DNA of 64,000 nucleotides from Gammaproteobacteria bacterium (GTDB lineage: Bacteria > Pseudomonadota > Gammaproteobacteria > JAJPIJ01), in contig JAJVIQ010000021.1 of NCBI GenBank assembly GCA_022071965.1, positions 88,423 through 152,422 on the forward strand, in the 5' to 3' direction. A model generated the notes under the pieces. It did not search any database. It saw nothing but the letters and a program-made list of their open reading frames with translations, and was not told the DNA's origin. The position numbers and the translations under genes are program-made. Each line of letters starts with the position of its first letter. The stretch's first letter is position 1. Positions 54,709 to 63,706 of the stretch are shown here, in pieces.

Positions 54709-57132
54709 CTATCTCCGCAGTGCCGCGCGGCGGCGCGGGAGCCCTCTCTTGCTCGACACCAGGCGGGCCACCTCGTGGTAGTGATCGACGAAGTGCGCCT
54801 TCAGGCCCTTGCGCAGGTGGGCCGGCAGTTCGTCGAAATCGCGGCGGTTGGCCGCCGGCAACAGTATCTGCTTGAGCCCTGCGCGCCGCGCCGCAACAAC
54901 CTTCTCGCGTATGCCGCCGACAGCCAGCACCTGGCCCGTGAGGGTCAGCTCGCCGGTCATGGCGAGCGGGCGCGCGATGGGTTCTCCGCGCGCGAGAGAA
55001 ACCAGCGCCGTGGCCATGGTGATGCCCGCGCTCGGGCCGTCCTTCGGCGTGGCCCCCTCGGGAACGTGCAGGTGCACGAATGCGTCGTCGAAAAAATGCT
55101 CGTCGTCCGGGAACAGCCCGGGGTTCGATGCGACGTAGCTGTAGGCAATCTCGGCGGACTCCTTCATGACGCTGCCCAGCATGCCGGTAAGCTTGAATCC
55201 GCGGGCCTTGGTATGCACCCGCGTGGCCTCCACGTTCAGCGTGGCGCCGCCCATGGCGGTCCAGGCAAGACCCGTGACGACCCCGACCCCACGCGCCGGG
55301 GCTTCCGGACGGAAGCGCGGTTGCCCGAGCAGAGGCACGATGTCGCCGGGGGTGATCCTGATCCCCTTTCCCGGACGATCCAGCAGCCTGACGGCGGACT
55401 TGCGCACGATGCGCGCAAGCTGCTTCTCGAGATTCCGCACGCCGGCCTCGCGCGCATAGCCCTCGACGACGACCCGCAGGGCCGCGTCGTCGATCGCCAG
55501 CTGTCCGCTCCTGACGCCGGCGCGCTCGAGCAGGCGGGGCCAGAGATACTTCCGGGCGATACCGAGTTTCTCCTCGGCGATGTAACCGGCCAGGCGTATC
55601 ACCTCCATGCGGTCGAGCAGCGGGGCTGGAATGGTGTCGAGCTGATTCGCCGTGCAGATGAACAGGACCTTCGACAGGTCGAAGCGCACATCCAGGTAGT
55701 GGTCGAGAAAGTCGCGGTTCTGCTCCGGGTCGAGCGCCTCCAGCAGCGCCGAGGCCGGGTCGCCCTGATAGGAGGCGCCGATCTTGTCGATCTCGTCGAG
55801 CATGATCACCGGATTGCTGGTCCCGGCATCGCGCAGCGCCTGGATGAATTTTCCGGGCATGGCCCCGATGTAGGTGCGGCGATGGCCCTTGATCTCGGCT
55901 TCATCGCGCATGCCGCCGACACTGAATCGGTAGAACCGGCGTCCGAGCGCCTCGGCGATGGACCGCCCGACCGAGCTCTTGCCCACGCCCGGAGGGCCGA
56001 CCAGCAGGATGATGGAGCCGGCGATCTCCCCCTTCAGCGCGCCGACGGCCAGAAACTCGATGATGCGTTCCTTCACGTCCTTCAGTCCGGCGTGATCGCG
56101 ATCCAGGATGCGCCGCGCGCGTTTCAGGTCGAGGACGTCATCGGAGGTTCTGCCCCACGGCAGCGCGGTCAGCGCGTCGAGGTAATTGCGCGTGACCGCG
56201 TACTCCGGCGAGCCGAGTTCCAGGAAGGAGAGCTTCTGCATCTCCTCCTCGATGCGGGCGCGGGCATGCTCGGGCAGCGACAGCACGCCGATGCGCCCGC
56301 GGAACCGCTCGAGCTCCACGGTCTTGTCGTCCTTCGAAATGCCGAGCTCCTTCTGGATTTCCTTCATCTGCTCGCGCAGGAAAAATTTGCGCTGCTGCTC
56401 GGAGATGCTCTCCTCCACCTTCTGGCGGATCTTCGCCTGCATGCCCGCCACCTCGAGCTCCTTCTGCAGCAGCCCCAGCACCTGCTCCATGCGCGGTAGC
56501 AGCGGGAAGGTCTCCAGTACCTGCTGCAGCTCCTGCGACGTCGCGCTCGTCAGGATGGCGGCGAAATCGGCGAGCGGCGAGGCGTCCTCGACGTTGAATC
56601 TCTCGAGAAACGCCTTGAGCTGCTCCTTGTACAGCGGATTCAGCGGCAGGAGCTCGCGGATCATGTTGATGATCGCGAGCGCGTAGGCCTTGATCTCATC
56701 GGAGCTCTCGATCGGTTGTTCGGGGTATTCCACCTGGACCAGGAACGGCGGCTTGGTCGTCAGCCAGCTCCGGATGCGGAAGCGCCTGATGCCTTCGGCG
56801 ATGAAATGCACCTTGCCGTTGCCGGTACCGGGGTGATGCATGCGCACGACCGTGCCGACGGCGGCGAAGTCCTTGGCCTCCGGCACGGAGCCGGGTGTGG
56901 TACCGGAATACACCAGCCCGATCATGTGCTGCGGAGAGTCGCCGGCGCGCTCCAGCGTGCCGCGCCAGTTCGCCTCGTTGGTGACGATCGGTACGGTCTG
57001 CGCGGGGAAGAACGGGCGCGCCGTCAGCGGCAGGAGATAAAGGCGATCGGGTACGAGGTCGCCGAGCGTCGCCGGCACTCCTTGCGCGGCGTCGAGGATG
57101 ATCCCCGGGGTTCCGTCGTTCTGGTCGTTCAT
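54709..57132 (-). CDS. lon: ATP-dependent protease Lon
   Basis: The protein has 807 residues, typical of LonA. An N-terminal substrate-binding domain (LYLLPLTARPFFPAQTVPI) is followed by a coiled coil, the AAA+ domain with Walker A GPPGVGKSSVGRSI and Walker B VIMLDEIDKIG, and the C-terminal protease with the Ser-Lys dyad Ser701 (PKDGPSAG) and Lys744 (GIREKVVAARRAG). The spacing of 43 equals that in E. coli Lon. It degrades misfolded and regulatory proteins. The usual clpX and hupB neighbours are absent, so this may be a second Lon or a moved copy. The start at 57132 matches family length; the frame is open to 57429. Confidence 0.95.
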   Translation of the reverse strand: MNDQNDGTPGIILDAAQGVPATLGDLVPDRLYLLPLTARPFFPAQTVPIVTNEANWRGTLERAGDSPQHMIGLVYSGTTPGSVPEAKDFAAVGTVVRMHHPGTGNGKVHFIAEGIRRFRIRSWLTTKPPFLVQVEYPEQPIESSDEIKAYALAIINMIRELLPLNPLYKEQLKAFLERFNVEDASPLADFAAILTSATSQELQQVLETFPLLPRMEQVLGLLQKELEVAGMQAKIRQKVEESISEQQRKFFLREQMKEIQKELGISKDDKTVELERFRGRIGVLSLPEHARARIEEEMQKLSFLELGSPEYAVTRNYLDALTALPWGRTSDDVLDLKRARRILDRDHAGLKDVKERIIEFLAVGALKGEIAGSIILLVGPPGVGKSSVGRSIAEALGRRFYRFSVGGMRDEAEIKGHRRTYIGAMPGKFIQALRDAGTSNPVIMLDEIDKIGASYQGDPASALLEALDPEQNRDFLDHYLDVRFDLSKVLFICTANQLDTIPAPLLDRMEVIRLAGYIAEEKLGIARKYLWPRLLERAGVRSGQLAIDDAALRVVVEGYAREAGVRNLEKQLARIVRKSAVRLLDRPGKGIRITPGDIVPLLGQPRFRPEAPARGVGVVTGLAWTAMGGATLNVEATRVHTKARGFKLTGMLGSVMKESAEIAYSYVASNPGLFPDDEHFFDDAFVHLHVPEGATPKDGPSAGITMATALVSLARGEPIARPLAMTGELTLTGQVLAVGGIREKVVAARRAGLKQILLPAANRRDFDELPAHLRKGLKAHFVDHYHEVARLVSSKRGLPRRRAALRR

Positions 57133-57247
57133 GATCGGCTGGCAGATGATAGGTAGCCGCGGCGAATCGGGCGCTCGAGCGGATATGGGGCCCGTCACGC
57201 CGGATTTCAAGGTCAGCTCCGGCTGCGGAGTCCGCGGAGAGCGTCGG

Positions 57248-58096
57248 TCAGGCCGACACGCCGGGACTTGCACCGCCGGCATCGATCCAGCCTCCGTATA
57301 TCTCGGCTGAACCGTTGCCGGCCGCGATCTTCCTGAACATGTCGCGTACGCGACGGATGCTGCCATCCTTGCACACGAGGCGATACTCCGCCTGCAGCAT
57401 CGCGGCCCCGTCGGCGGACGCTCGTTCAAACTGCTCGCGCATTCTCTCCCGATCCTCGGGATGCACGAGCTCGGTCCAGAGCGTCGGCGTGGCGAGGCAA
57501 TCCTGCATTCCGCGCCCGGTCATTGCCTCGGCATTTGGCCCAAGGAACGTCAGTCGCACGCCGTCCACGGTCACGGTGGCGCTGTAGGCGACCACCGGGC
57601 CAATCTGCATCCAGCGGCCGAGCAGCTTCTGGGTGGACTCCAGTTCCTGGACCTTTTCGTATAGGCGCTGATTGACGCGCTCGAGCGCCGTGGACAGGTT
57701 GCGTTCGGTGACCGTGACGCGATAACGGTCCAGCGCGTCGTCGATATAGCGCATCAGCAGGGCAGGGTCCCACGGCTTGCGTACGAACCGGAAGATGCTG
57801 GCTTCGTGCAGGGCCGAGACCGCCACGGAAACGTCCGCGAAGGCAGTCAGCATGATGGAGACGGTCTCCGGCGCGCGGTCGTGCACCTCGCGCAGCAGGG
57901 TGACCCCGTCCATGCCCGGCATGGCGTAATCCACGAGGATGACCGCGAAAGGCCCTTGCGAGGACAGCAGATCCAGGGCCGAAGTTCCGCTGTTGGCGAA
58001 GCTCACCTGGTACTTGCCGCGGAGTTGCTGTTCGAGCAGCTGCGTGATCTCGGCCTGATCGTCGACGCACAGTATCTTGTTGCTGACTTCAAACAT
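57248..58096 (-). CDS. orphan response regulator with REC, coiled coil and PAS domain
   Basis: The protein has 282 residues. The receiver (KILCVDDQAEITQLL, acceptor Asp56 in VILVDYAMPGMDG, Lys in FVRKPWDP) is followed by a coiled coil (about 120-160) and a PAS domain with the PAC-like YRLVCKDGSIRRVRD. There is no DNA-binding, GGDEF or kinase output domain, so it may act by protein-protein contact or as a phosphorelay sink. No histidine kinase is adjacent. It is divergent from the secreted dikinase-like gene. Confidence 0.85.
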   Translation of the reverse strand: MFEVSNKILCVDDQAEITQLLEQQLRGKYQVSFANSGTSALDLLSSQGPFAVILVDYAMPGMDGVTLLREVHDRAPETVSIMLTAFADVSVAVSALHEASIFRFVRKPWDPALLMRYIDDALDRYRVTVTERNLSTALERVNQRLYEKVQELESTQKLLGRWMQIGPVVAYSATVTVDGVRLTFLGPNAEAMTGRGMQDCLATPTLWTELVHPEDRERMREQFERASADGAAMLQAEYRLVCKDGSIRRVRDMFRKIAAGNGSAEIYGGWIDAGGASPGVSA

Positions 58097-58269
58097 TGGT
58101 CATGTAAACGGGGCCATCAGCTGTTGAACGCAGGTGGTGCGCCAGTCGTTCCGCGCGCGGGGTTCTGCCGTCCCGATGTGGGCCCCTTGCGCCTGGCGCC
58201 GTCAGGGACATACACGGTGATAATCGGCTACCATTACTGCCTGGTCAAGCCGCCATTTCATTCACGACG

Positions 58270-61230
58270 ATGCCGCCCGCCCCGAAGAAAACGCGAGTCC
58301 TCACGGCGATACTGTGCATGATCCTGTCCTGGGCCGGCGTTCGGAACGGGTCGGCCGCCGAAGATTCCGGCACCAGCTCCTCGGCGGCCATGGCCGCGAC
58401 CTACCGCGTGTGGATCGGGGAGATGAAGCAGGCAGACCGTGGCCCGTTTTCGCGGATCCGCTGGTTCTGCAGGGACGGCACCATCCGCGATGCGAAATCC
58501 CCCTGCACGAACAACGGGGGAGGCGCCCAGCACGGCGAGTGGACCGACCATGTCAAGGAGATGCGCCGCAACGGCTACCGCATCGCGAACATCTACGAGG
58601 ACCTGGACATCGCCGCTACCCTGCGGCAATCCGACTTCCAGGACATCTACAACCAGATGCTGTTCGAGCAGTTTCTGATCGCCCACGACGACGGCTGGAT
58701 ACTTCGCAAGGCACGCTACTATCGCGGGGCGCTGCAGGCCGAGGGCGACATCGAGGGCGCACGAAACCTGCTCATTGCAATGATGAGAGACCCGCTCTGG
58801 GTCGAACAGCGGTTTCTTCCTCTGCGGCTCGGCGCGCGCCTGTTGCCCCACGGCGTCACCGAGAAATCGATCGTCGAGGTGCGCGATCTCTCCGCGGCGC
58901 TGGCCGGGCGGGACCCGGGCTTCATCAACATCCGGAACAAGATTCACGGCCGGCCGGAGGCGGGTGACGCGGTGCTCGTACGCGAGTACGCCAGGGGCGT
59001 GACGCGGGAGGATCTTGCCGCCGACATGGAGAAGCTCGCCGCGCGCATCGACAACCTGTTCTCGACCTCCAACCTGCTGCGACCCGCGCTCGAGGCGCTG
59101 CTCAGGCGCGTGCAGGGATCCCAGGACATGCGGGATGCCATCAGGCAGTCGATGGACGAGCTGGAGCGGGCGGTTGCGCCGGCCGATCGCTACGCCGCCA
59201 CGGCGCGCGCGCTCGCCCGGTTGCGCGATCTGTGGCCGCGTTTCGAGCGCCCCGAGTCGCGTCACGCCCTGCTCAACGCCAGCCTGCTGCTGGAGGACGA
59301 GCATTTCGCGCGGGCGGCGGCGCTCGATCAGCTGCTCGATACGGCCACGCGGCGGCAGCAATTGGACTGGCTGGCCCTGAGCGCCGAGGCGACCTATGGG
59401 GCCGGGCTCATCTCACCGCGTGAACGCGCGGCCGTGCGGGAACGCCTTGCGGCCCTGCCGGAGTCCTCGACCAGTCTCGCCGCCTACAAGGCGCGGCTCG
59501 ATTACGCCGCCCTGGTGCCCGGTTGGGCGGCGCAGCAGTTGCGTTTCCATTTTCAGGCATCGCAGGAAAAGTTCGTCGCGATCGAGCCGCTGGTGGATCT
59601 GTTTCCGCAAAGCGTGCTGCGCGGCAGCCCGCTGTTCTTCTACGCGCACGTGGTCGACTCGCTGTTACGCGATGCGAACAGGCTCGCCGGGGTGAAACGC
59701 GACCTCTTCGGCAGCGACGTTGGCGGCGGTCTGCGCGCGCTCAACGCCGGCCTGGCGCGAGGCATCCTGCACATCGTGGAGGGCAATGGCGCGGGGGTCT
59801 CGTACAGCGCCGACGGCATCTATCTGCTGCCGGAAACGGTGGCAGACCTCCCTCCCGTCGCCGGCATACTCACTCGCGGTGAGGGCAATCCACTCTCGCA
59901 CATCCAGATCCTGGCCCGCAATCTCGGCATTCCCAACGTGGCGGTCGATGAGTCGCTGGTGACCCAACTGCGGGCCCGCGACGGACAACGCGTCATCCTT
60001 GCCGTCAGCCGCGGCGGCGGCGTGCAGGTGACCGGGGACGACGGCGAGGCGGCGGCGCTGTTCGCGCAGGAGAACCGGGCGCCCGAAGTGGTCATCAGGG
60101 TCGACCTCGACAAGCTCGATCTCGGCAAGCAGGATTTCGTGCCGCTCGAACGGCTGCGTGCCAGCGATTCCGGGCGGCTGGTCGGGCCGAAGGCCGCGAA
60201 GCTGGGCGAGCTCAAGCTGCATTACCCCGAGGCGGTGGCCGACGGCATCGCGATCCCCTTCGGCGCGTTCCGCAAGGTCCTGGACCAGCCGATGCCCGGC
60301 GCGGGCAGGAGCGCGTTCGCGTGGATGACTGCCGAGTACCACCGGCTGGCCGCGATCACCGATACCGCGGACAGGGCGCGGCAGACCGAGGAGTTCCGGC
60401 AGCGGCTCGAGCAGTGGGTGCTGAACGTCGATCCGGGCCCTGAGTTCCGCAGCGGCCTGCGCAAGGTCATGGAGCGGACTTTCGGCAAGGACGGCACCTA
60501 CGGGGTATTCGTCCGCAGCGATACGAACGTCGAGGATCTGGCCGGATTCACCGGCGCCGGGCTGAACCTGACGCTGCCCAACGTCGTCGGCTTCGAGGAG
60601 GTGATGAAGGCGCTCGCGAGGGTATGGGCCTCGCCCTTCAGCGCCCGTTCCTTCGCCTGGCGGCAGACGCGGATGGACAAGCCGGAGCACACGTATCCGG
60701 CAGTCCTGCTGCTCAAGAGCGTGCCGAACGAAAAGTCCGGCGTGATGGTGACACAGGACATCGATACCGGGGCGGCAGGCGCGCTGTCGGTGGCGGTGAA
60801 CGAGGGTGTGGGCGGCGCCGTGGACGGGCAGGCCGCGGAATCGCTGCGCATCGACACCGTGACCGGCGAGGTCACATTGCTCGCGCAGGCGACGGCCACC
60901 ACGCGCCGCATCCTGCCCGCGAACGGCGGCATCGAGAAGGTTCCGGTGAGCGGCGACGACGCGGTACTGAAGCCGCACGAGATAACACAGCTCATCCGGC
61001 TCGCGCGCGAGCTCCCCACGCGCTTCCCGCCGATCGTCGACGCCGACGGCCGGCCGGCGCCGGCCGACATCGAGTTCGGATTCCTGGGCGGCAGGCTGCA
61101 GCTTTTCCAGATCCGGCCGTTCCTCGAGAGTGCAAAGGCGCGCTCGAGCGAGTATCTGCGCAATCTCGACGCCAGTCTTTCCGACGCGGCCAGGACGGTG
61201 GTGCAGCTCGATCAGGCGCCTGGGCGGTGA
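58270..61230 (+). CDS. exported dikinase-like protein: phosphohistidine domain then C-terminal ATP-grasp domain
   Basis: The protein has 986 residues. A Sec-type signal (KKTRVLTAILCMILSWAGV, cleavage near GSAAED) precedes about 490 mostly helical residues that I do not recognise. Residues about 525-600 are a PEP-utiliser mobile domain with the phospho-acceptor His544 in EGNPLSHIQILARNLGIP. Residues about 635-965 are the PPDK-type ATP-grasp domain (GPKAAKLGELK, VRSDTNVEDLAG with Arg749, and a final LQLFQIRPF). PEP synthase and PPDK have ATP-grasp first and a PEP-binding barrel last; here the order is reversed and the barrel is absent, as in plant glucan water dikinase. An ATP-using enzyme outside the cytosol is unusual. 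Substrate unknown. Confidence 0.8.
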   Translation: MPPAPKKTRVLTAILCMILSWAGVRNGSAAEDSGTSSSAAMAATYRVWIGEMKQADRGPFSRIRWFCRDGTIRDAKSPCTNNGGGAQHGEWTDHVKEMRRNGYRIANIYEDLDIAATLRQSDFQDIYNQMLFEQFLIAHDDGWILRKARYYRGALQAEGDIEGARNLLIAMMRDPLWVEQRFLPLRLGARLLPHGVTEKSIVEVRDLSAALAGRDPGFINIRNKIHGRPEAGDAVLVREYARGVTREDLAADMEKLAARIDNLFSTSNLLRPALEALLRRVQGSQDMRDAIRQSMDELERAVAPADRYAATARALARLRDLWPRFERPESRHALLNASLLLEDEHFARAAALDQLLDTATRRQQLDWLALSAEATYGAGLISPRERAAVRERLAALPESSTSLAAYKARLDYAALVPGWAAQQLRFHFQASQEKFVAIEPLVDLFPQSVLRGSPLFFYAHVVDSLLRDANRLAGVKRDLFGSDVGGGLRALNAGLARGILHIVEGNGAGVSYSADGIYLLPETVADLPPVAGILTRGEGNPLSHIQILARNLGIPNVAVDESLVTQLRARDGQRVILAVSRGGGVQVTGDDGEAAALFAQENRAPEVVIRVDLDKLDLGKQDFVPLERLRASDSGRLVGPKAAKLGELKLHYPEAVADGIAIPFGAFRKVLDQPMPGAGRSAFAWMTAEYHRLAAITDTADRARQTEEFRQRLEQWVLNVDPGPEFRSGLRKVMERTFGKDGTYGVFVRSDTNVEDLAGFTGAGLNLTLPNVVGFEEVMKALARVWASPFSARSFAWRQTRMDKPEHTYPAVLLLKSVPNEKSGVMVTQDIDTGAAGALSVAVNEGVGGAVDGQAAESLRIDTVTGEVTLLAQATATTRRILPANGGIEKVPVSGDDAVLKPHEITQLIRLARELPTRFPPIVDADGRPAPADIEFGFLGGRLQLFQIRPFLESAKARSSEYLRNLDASLSDAARTVVQLDQAPGR

Positions 61231-61289
61231 GGCGGTGAAGCGCGATGGGCGCGGCGGCAGATCAGCGTGGAACGGGGGGATCGGTGAGT

Positions 61290-62528
61290 ATGGAAAAATG
61301 GGTGATGCTCGGGGCGCTCGTCGTTTCCACCGCGGTGGGTTCCTACCCGATGGACGGCTACGATTACACGGGGATAAAGCGGCTGGAGCAGGCCCGCCTC
61401 ACGCAGGAAGGCCAGCTCGCGGGCAAGCCGCAGCCGCACGGCGGCACGCTGCACCTGGACCAGGTGGACATCCGCCTGCGCGACCGGCCGGATTTCGAGA
61501 TCCCCGCACCGGATCCGGAATTCACCAGGCGGCTGGTGGACATCGTCGGCCGCGGCGACTACAGCGTCGCGCTCCTCGACATCACCGATCGGGACAATCC
61601 GAAGTACGCCGAACACAACGCCGCGGTGACCCGCAACCCCGGCAGCGTCGGCAAGCTGATGGTGGCGCTGGCTGTCTTCCAGCTGCTCGCGGATCTCTAT
61701 CCGAACGACATCGAGAAGCGGCGCGCGATCCTGAAGGACACGCTCGTCACGGCCGACGAGTTCGTGCTCAGCGATCACCATACGGTGCGGTTCTTCAACG
61801 TGGACACGCATCAGCTCAGCAGGCGTCAGCTGCGCCCGGGGGATCAGGGGACTCTCTGGGAGTACATGGACTGGATGATCTCGGCGAGCTCGAACTCGGC
61901 CGCCAGCGCGGTGATGAAGGAGCTGACGCTGATGGCGCACTTCCGCGAGCGCTATCCGGTGGGTCGCGAGGAGGCGGACGCGTACATCGAGAACACCCCC
62001 AGGCAGGATCTGAGCGCGACCTTCACCACGGCGCTGCAGGAGCCGGTGACGCGCAACGGACTGGATATCACCATGCTGCGCCAGGGCAGTTTCTTCACCC
62101 GCACCGGCGACATCAGGATACCCGGCCCGAACAGCTACGCCACGCCGCGTGAATTGATGCGTTACCTGGTCAGGATGGAGAAGGGCCGGCTGGTCGACGA
62201 CTGGTCCAGCAGGGAGATCAAGCGCCTCATGTACTCCACGGAAAGGCGTATACGCTACGCCGCGGCTCCCGCGCTGTTCCCCGCCGCGGTGTATTTCAAG
62301 TCAGGATCGCTGTTTCGCTGCCATTCGCGCCCCTGTCCCTCGTATCGCGGCGACAAGGAAAATCTGATGAACTCCGTGGCCATCGTCGAGACCCCGGCGG
62401 AAACTCGCGAGCGCTACTACATCGTGACGCTGATGACGAACGTGCTGGGCGTGAACTCCGCATCCGCGCACGCGGCGCTCGCCGCCCGCATCGACAAGCT
62501 CATCGAATCCATGCACTCCGCACCCTGA
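61290..62528 (+). CDS. exported class A beta-lactamase-like serine hydrolase 1
   Basis: The protein has 412 residues. A hydrophobic N-terminus (MEKWVMLGALVVSTAVG) is likely a signal peptide or anchor. The three active-site elements of penicillin-binding/class A enzymes are visible: Ser119-x2-Lys122 (NPGSVGKLMVAL), Ser200-x-Asn202 (ISASSNSAAS) and Lys-Ser-Gly in YFKSGSLF. There is no convincing omega-loop Glu166 motif, so beta-lactam hydrolysis is not implied; a peptidase or esterase role is equally possible. It lies 59 nt after the dikinase-like gene. GTG at 61284 is an alternative start. Confidence 0.82.
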   Translation: MEKWVMLGALVVSTAVGSYPMDGYDYTGIKRLEQARLTQEGQLAGKPQPHGGTLHLDQVDIRLRDRPDFEIPAPDPEFTRRLVDIVGRGDYSVALLDITDRDNPKYAEHNAAVTRNPGSVGKLMVALAVFQLLADLYPNDIEKRRAILKDTLVTADEFVLSDHHTVRFFNVDTHQLSRRQLRPGDQGTLWEYMDWMISASSNSAASAVMKELTLMAHFRERYPVGREEADAYIENTPRQDLSATFTTALQEPVTRNGLDITMLRQGSFFTRTGDIRIPGPNSYATPRELMRYLVRMEKGRLVDDWSSREIKRLMYSTERRIRYAAAPALFPAAVYFKSGSLFRCHSRPCPSYRGDKENLMNSVAIVETPAETRERYYIVTLMTNVLGVNSASAHAALAARIDKLIESMHSAP

Positions 62529-62529
62529 G

Positions 62530-62549
62530 GGCGCGGCGAAAGTCGCGCC
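62530..62549. terminator. GNRA-capped hairpin between convergent serine hydrolase genes
   Basis: GGCGCGGC and GTCGCGCC pair over 8 bp (one G-U on the plus-strand RNA) around GAAA, directly after the stop of the first hydrolase gene. It is very stable but has no T-tract. Confidence 0.4.
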
Positions 62550-62599
62550 TGGGCTGCATCCGACGCAGGGTGCAGCTCAGGCCCGGGCCCTGGCCGCGA

Positions 62600-63706
62600 T
62601 CAGCGGCAAAGCACGACCGCCGCCGGGCCGCTGCGCGTGTCGCGGGCGCAGGCCATCAGCAGTCGCATTTCGGATTTTTTCAGCTTCAGGCCGGGTGCGG
62701 TGTTCAGGGCGGGGAGGGTCTTCTCGGAGGTCGCCGGTTGAGCCAAGCGGGTCACCGGCGAGAGCGCCGCGGCGGCATCGGTGGCGGTCCGGCGGGTTCC
62801 GCCCAGGGTGTTGTCGGCGGCCGCCAGGCGGGTCGGGATGAGCATCGCGTCGACGGGTTTGACCAGCTCGGAGAGCCATTGTCCGCCGTTTCGATCCTCG
62901 GCCAGGCCGACAATGATGTAGCGCCGGCCGTCGCGCTCGACGATGGCGCTGTCCGCGTGCCACTGCTCCCACGTGCCCGACTTGCGGAAGATCCGGCTGC
63001 CGGTGTCCTCCAGGCCTTTCACGAACTTGTGGTGGATGCCGGGATTCCCGAGGATCTCCTTCATCTGCCGGGCGAGGTCCGGCCGGATGAGCTGTCCGGT
63101 CTCCAGCATGTAGTAGAAGCGCGCGACCTGCAGCGCCGTGGCGCCATGGGAGAGGTTGTGCAGCGGATCGCGATGATAGGCGGGCGCATCCCCGTACTCC
63201 TTTCCGACCCATAGGCCGCCGTTGTAGGCCGGGTCGTAGAGTCGAAATCGATCCGACATGAGTATGCCTTCGAGATTCTGCTTGCCGACGCGCCGCAGCA
63301 TTGCCGTGGCCGCGTCGTTGGACGACACGCGTATCATCTGCGTCAGCGTCTCGCGCGTCGCGGCGTCGAGCTTCATGCGGCCGCGCTCGATCTCCACGAA
63401 GGCGCCGAGCAGTATGGCGATCTTCGGCAGGCTGGCCGCGTACAGCATGTGGTCGCCGTTGACGGCCGCGACACGTGGACGCTTCAGGTCGCTGATATCG
63501 ACGACGGATACCGCCAGGCGCCTGGCGCGCACCGCCTCCGCGAGGCCGAGGCGCTCCAGGCTTCGTTCCAGGCCGTTCTGCAGCGCGCGATCGTAGCTGT
63601 CGCGCAGGTCGGGATACTCGGTCGTTGCTACCGCCTTGGGGGCCGCATGCGCGCCGAACGCGAATGCCAGGCATGCGAGCAGTAGTGCACGGAGAACTCC
63701 GGTCAT
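62600..63706 (-). CDS. exported class A beta-lactamase-like serine hydrolase 2
   Basis: The protein has 368 residues. A clear Sec signal (TGVLRALLLACLAFAFGAHA) is followed by the serine hydrolase fold with Ser92-x2-Lys95 (AASLPKIAIL), Ser128-x-Asn130 (RVSSNDAAT) and Lys242-Ser-Gly-Thr245 (FRKSGTWEQW). A low-complexity C-terminal tail of about 70 residues ends in a Cys-containing segment. It resembles serine hydrolase 1 in its active-site layout but is shorter and more standard. The ATG at 63706 has GGGAGGT upstream. The gene ends convergent with hydrolase 1, leaving 71 nt between. Confidence 0.86.
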   Translation of the reverse strand: MTGVLRALLLACLAFAFGAHAAPKAVATTEYPDLRDSYDRALQNGLERSLERLGLAEAVRARRLAVSVVDISDLKRPRVAAVNGDHMLYAASLPKIAILLGAFVEIERGRMKLDAATRETLTQMIRVSSNDAATAMLRRVGKQNLEGILMSDRFRLYDPAYNGGLWVGKEYGDAPAYHRDPLHNLSHGATALQVARFYYMLETGQLIRPDLARQMKEILGNPGIHHKFVKGLEDTGSRIFRKSGTWEQWHADSAIVERDGRRYIIVGLAEDRNGGQWLSELVKPVDAMLIPTRLAAADNTLGGTRRTATDAAAALSPVTRLAQPATSEKTLPALNTAPGLKLKKSEMRLLMACARDTRSGPAAVVLCR

